DNA from: Chitinophaga pinensis
GTDB lineage: Bacteria; Bacteroidota; Bacteroidia; Flavobacteriales_D; Crocinitomicaceae
NCBI GenBank assembly: GCA_943324745.2
Contig: CALPMT020000012.1
Span: 1 to 64,000 of the forward strand
DNA: 64,000 bases
Direction of reading: 5' to 3'
Every line of letters starts with the position of its first letter. The stretch's first letter is position 1. Below, one piece after another: positions 61,562 to 64,000 of this stretch. Made by a program: the position numbers and the translations under genes. The notes below the pieces were generated by a model that was not told the origin of the DNA, made no database searches, and saw only the letters and a list, made by a program, of their open reading frames with translations.

Positions 61562-63643
61562 TTAATATCCTCCAAACCATTTTTTTATAAACCATTCAGC
61601 GGAAAGTAAAACTAGTATTAAAATTAAAATCCAAGCGTAATCCAATAAATCAAGATTAGATTTTTGTTCATATGATACAGAAGCAATATCATCTCTATTC
61701 TCAATAATAGACAACAAGTTATTTGATTCTTTTAAACTGAAAAATTTCCCATTTGATTGTTGTGAAATCTGTCTTAATAATAAATGATTCGCTTTTGTAT
61801 CTATCTGTTCAATTTGTTCGTTTTCTACATAAAAAGTACCTTTCTTCACATGATTTTTCCCGCCATAAACACTAGATGCAATCCATGTGTAATTACCAGG
61901 GTAAAGTGTTCCAAGTGGTAAAGTGTAAAAATTTGAAGTAATTCCAAATTGGTAAACTGACTTCTTTTTTTGCTCATCAATCAATTCAAACTTGATTTCA
62001 GGTGAAGTAATTAATTCCATGGATGGATTATAAAACTCTGCCTTAATGCGCACCTCCTCTTTTGCTGAAAATTTACGCGGCAGTGTAACATGTAATGCAG
62101 ACTTATTTTCTTTTACTAATAAATAGGAAAAAACTTTTTGAAATAACTGATCGACAGTACGGGTATCTTTGGTTTTAGCATATTCATAGAATTTCCATTT
62201 CCAGATTCCTTCTCCATAAAAAACTCCATAACTAACTTGATTTCGTTTACCAAAAAACAATAAGGGATCTTTCTTTACAATATTACCCAATTTTTGGTAC
62301 AACAATACTTCAACTGGATTTGAAAATTGAAGTTCGCCATATTTCACAAACACGGGAGGGAGAAAAGCTATCTCTTTTGATATATCTGACGACATTTCAA
62401 ATACATTTACCGATGAAGATACAAAAGCTTGTACTTCATCTGTCTGTCTACCTAGAGAAGCAGTAAAACCTAAATTTAATTGATTTATTAGTGCAGTTGA
62501 TGTGTTTGGACCTATAAAATAAAAAACAGGTTTCTTTAACGCTTTTAATTTTTCATAGGTTATACTTGAAAATTCAATACCTGGTTCATGCCAAATGACA
62601 AGATCAGATGTTCCATATTCTTCTTTCCATTGAGTAGAATTTGCAATCTTGACTTGAATATTTTCATCTTTTTCTAACGTTGATTTCAATGCTGTTAAAT
62701 CAGGATGGGGAGCACCAGATAGGAGTAATACCTTATTTCGATTATCTATTATTTCGATATAAAAAGTTGAACTATTATTTTTGTAGGTATATTCATTTTG
62801 TAAAGGCGAAATTTCGACACGATACTGTTGAAAACCAATTTTGTCAGCTTCTAATTCGAATGTAATGTGTTTATTTTCTGTAGATTTATTTGAAAATGTA
62901 ACGCTTTTACTTGCAATTACTTTGCCTAGGTGAATAACTGAAACTTTACTAGTTTGATTCATTAATTTTGATGATTCAATATCGATTTCAACTGGAAATT
63001 TAGCACGTAAAAAAGCAAAATCATTACTGTTAATCGCTTGAATAGATTGATCTTTTTTTGAAATTGTATCTCCAACACCTATTGAGAAAATGGGAGTTAA
63101 GGGGATGTTTTTTGCTGCGTAAATTGGACTTACTCCTTTGTTGAAGTTCCCATCAGAAATAAAAACAATAGCACCGATATTTCGTCGATAATATTGACTT
63201 GCAATAGCTTCAAAACCTAATTGAAGATTACTTTGTTTTTCTTTGAATTCAATAGATGAATTTTTCTTAACGGTTTCACCAATAGTGTAATTTATAAGTT
63301 CATAATTGGACGAAAATTTTTTATTCAACTTCTGGTTTAAATTGGAAATTGAATATGAAACTTCTGAACTATCCTTGTAATTTTTCATTGAACTACTTGA
63401 GTCCAATAATGTAAGTATAATCGGCTTTTCATCACGGTAAGTAATGGTTTCTAAAATAATACCAAGTAATAATATTAGAACAAAAAAAACAGAAACAAAT
63501 CGAAGTGAAAAAAGTGTTTTACGTACCCAAAAAGGAGAAGAATTTAACCAATCGATGTTTCGATAAAATACAAAGGTGGTCAAAAAACTAAGAACCAATA
63601 TCGGCAAAATCCACCAAAAACTAAACTCTGAAAATAGATGCAT
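61562..63643 (-). CDS. Membrane-anchored VWA-domain protein
   Basis: About 693 aa from the Met at 63643 (MHLFSEFSFWWILPILVLSF). The longer frame to 63727 adds a basic stretch before the membrane segment and is less likely. Two or three N-terminal transmembrane helices precede a VWA domain with a MIDAS-like DSSSSM and VFISDGNFNKG. Then beta-rich domains follow (a glutamine-amidotransferase-like region with VLLLSGAPHPDLTALKSTLE), and a C-terminal helix LDYAWILILILVLLSAEW. Typical of Bacteroidota BatA-like or DUF4159-like envelope proteins of unknown function. It is divergent from the sigma factor at the right edge. Confidence 0.85.
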   Translation of the reverse strand: MHLFSEFSFWWILPILVLSFLTTFVFYRNIDWLNSSPFWVRKTLFSLRFVSVFFVLILLLGIILETITYRDEKPIILTLLDSSSSMKNYKDSSEVSYSISNLNQKLNKKFSSNYELINYTIGETVKKNSSIEFKEKQSNLQLGFEAIASQYYRRNIGAIVFISDGNFNKGVSPIYAAKNIPLTPIFSIGVGDTISKKDQSIQAINSNDFAFLRAKFPVEIDIESSKLMNQTSKVSVIHLGKVIASKSVTFSNKSTENKHITFELEADKIGFQQYRVEISPLQNEYTYKNNSSTFYIEIIDNRNKVLLLSGAPHPDLTALKSTLEKDENIQVKIANSTQWKEEYGTSDLVIWHEPGIEFSSITYEKLKALKKPVFYFIGPNTSTALINQLNLGFTASLGRQTDEVQAFVSSSVNVFEMSSDISKEIAFLPPVFVKYGELQFSNPVEVLLYQKLGNIVKKDPLLFFGKRNQVSYGVFYGEGIWKWKFYEYAKTKDTRTVDQLFQKVFSYLLVKENKSALHVTLPRKFSAKEEVRIKAEFYNPSMELITSPEIKFELIDEQKKKSVYQFGITSNFYTLPLGTLYPGNYTWIASSVYGGKNHVKKGTFYVENEQIEQIDTKANHLLLRQISQQSNGKFFSLKESNNLLSIIENRDDIASVSYEQKSNLDLLDYAWILILILVLLSAEWFIKKWFGGY

Positions 63644-63788
63644 AAGTACGAATTTATAAAAAATATATGGTGTGTAAACGCGAAGAGATAAATAAAAACG
63701 ATTCAATAAATGAATGCTTGAACTCAAAAGTATAATTTTTATAAAAAATGTACGTTTAACATTTATTCACCCCTCAAAGTCATACGTC

Positions 63789-64000
63789 ATGCAAGCAGTT
63801 TCTATACTATTAAATTCGAATGAAGAAGAGTATCAATGGATTGTTAATGCTAAGTTATGTCCTACAAATTTTGCTCCTCTCTATAAAAAATATTATCACA
63901 AAATTTTTAATTATATCGAAAAGAGAATGCAAAATAAAGATTTGTCATCTGATATTGCAGCACAAGTGTTTTCTAATGCTTTACAACGTATTCACTCTTT
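63789..64000 (+). CDS. ECF-type RNA polymerase sigma factor, N-terminal part (runs off right edge)
   Basis: The plus-strand frame from ATG 63789 is open to the window end (70 codons). LCPTNFAPLYKKYYHKIFNY and IEKRMQNKDLSSDIAAQVFS are the sigma-70 region 2 pattern (FxxLYxxYYxxxxxY then D-A-x-x-V-F). Extracytoplasmic-function sigma factors couple envelope signals to transcription. The anti-sigma factor would be downstream outside the window. Confidence 0.75.
   Translation, partial: MQAVSILLNSNEEEYQWIVNAKLCPTNFAPLYKKYYHKIFNYIEKRMQNKDLSSDIAAQVFSNALQRIHS

Noticed and set aside
1-64000. tRNA, rRNA or known riboswitch genes
   Set aside because: No cloverleaf, ribosomal or riboswitch-type conserved sequence was seen in any intergenic stretch; a covariance scan could still find small elements.

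Overview
The window is AT-rich chromosomal DNA from a member of the Bacteroidota, most likely a Flavobacteriales relative. The evidence is type IX secretion C-terminal domains on two secreted proteins, a SusC/TonB receptor paired with a DUF4249 lipoprotein, DUF4421 and DUF1015 family proteins, an Asp-type HemB, bacillithiol synthesis (bshA), and promoters of the Bacteroidota form TTTG-N19-TAnnTTTG with few Shine-Dalgarno sequences. The genus is not identifiable from the sequence alone.

Region 1 (1-9.3 kb) is a defence island. A type I restriction-modification system on the minus strand reads hsdM, a DUF1016/YhcG nuclease gene, hsdS, two unrecognised small genes, then hsdR. A two-gene plus-strand unit (a 69-aa protein and a DUF2335 membrane protein) sits between the small genes and hsdR. 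A truncated ISAon1-like transposase start lies at the left edge.

Region 2 (9.3-14.1 kb) is a complete cyanophycin cycle: synthetase (cphA), cyanophycinase (cphB) and an isoaspartyl peptidase, separated by strong hairpin terminators.

Region 3 (14.1-18.5 kb) is accessory. It holds a relatively GC-rich flavin monooxygenase with a DnaJ-like zinc module, a DUF1826 protein, and a second DUF1016 nuclease gene bracketed by 42-bp direct repeats. Several families of dispersed intergenic repeat are present. Both DUF1016 genes carry near-perfect palindromes inside the reading frame at the same homologous position. This is the most unusual signal in the window.

Region 4 (18.5-34.9 kb) is mainly housekeeping and envelope genes: a Dcp-type peptidase, a secreted M43 protease, an acyltransferase, a serine hydrolase, bshA, rplS, an orphan ParA pair, a KdsC-like phosphatase, a carbonic-anhydrase-like hexapeptide protein, a lipoprotein MsrB-MsrA fusion, and an alpha/beta hydrolase fused to a TerB-like tail.

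Region 5 (35-44.9 kb) starts with a D-threonine-aldolase-like gene flanked on both sides by repeat clusters. It continues with a tight phosphoribosyltransferase-murQ-trmD-tsaC operon, thiolase, hemB, a YkgJ protein and a LemA/TPM operon.

Region 6 (45-64 kb) holds the DUF4249/TonB receptor pair, yggS, DUF1015, a Crp regulator followed by a rhodanese/thioredoxin cluster, rpsO-pnp, DUF4421, a type IX cargo protein with a P domain, gap, a DegP/DegQ protease, a membrane VWA protein and the start of an ECF sigma factor that runs off the window.
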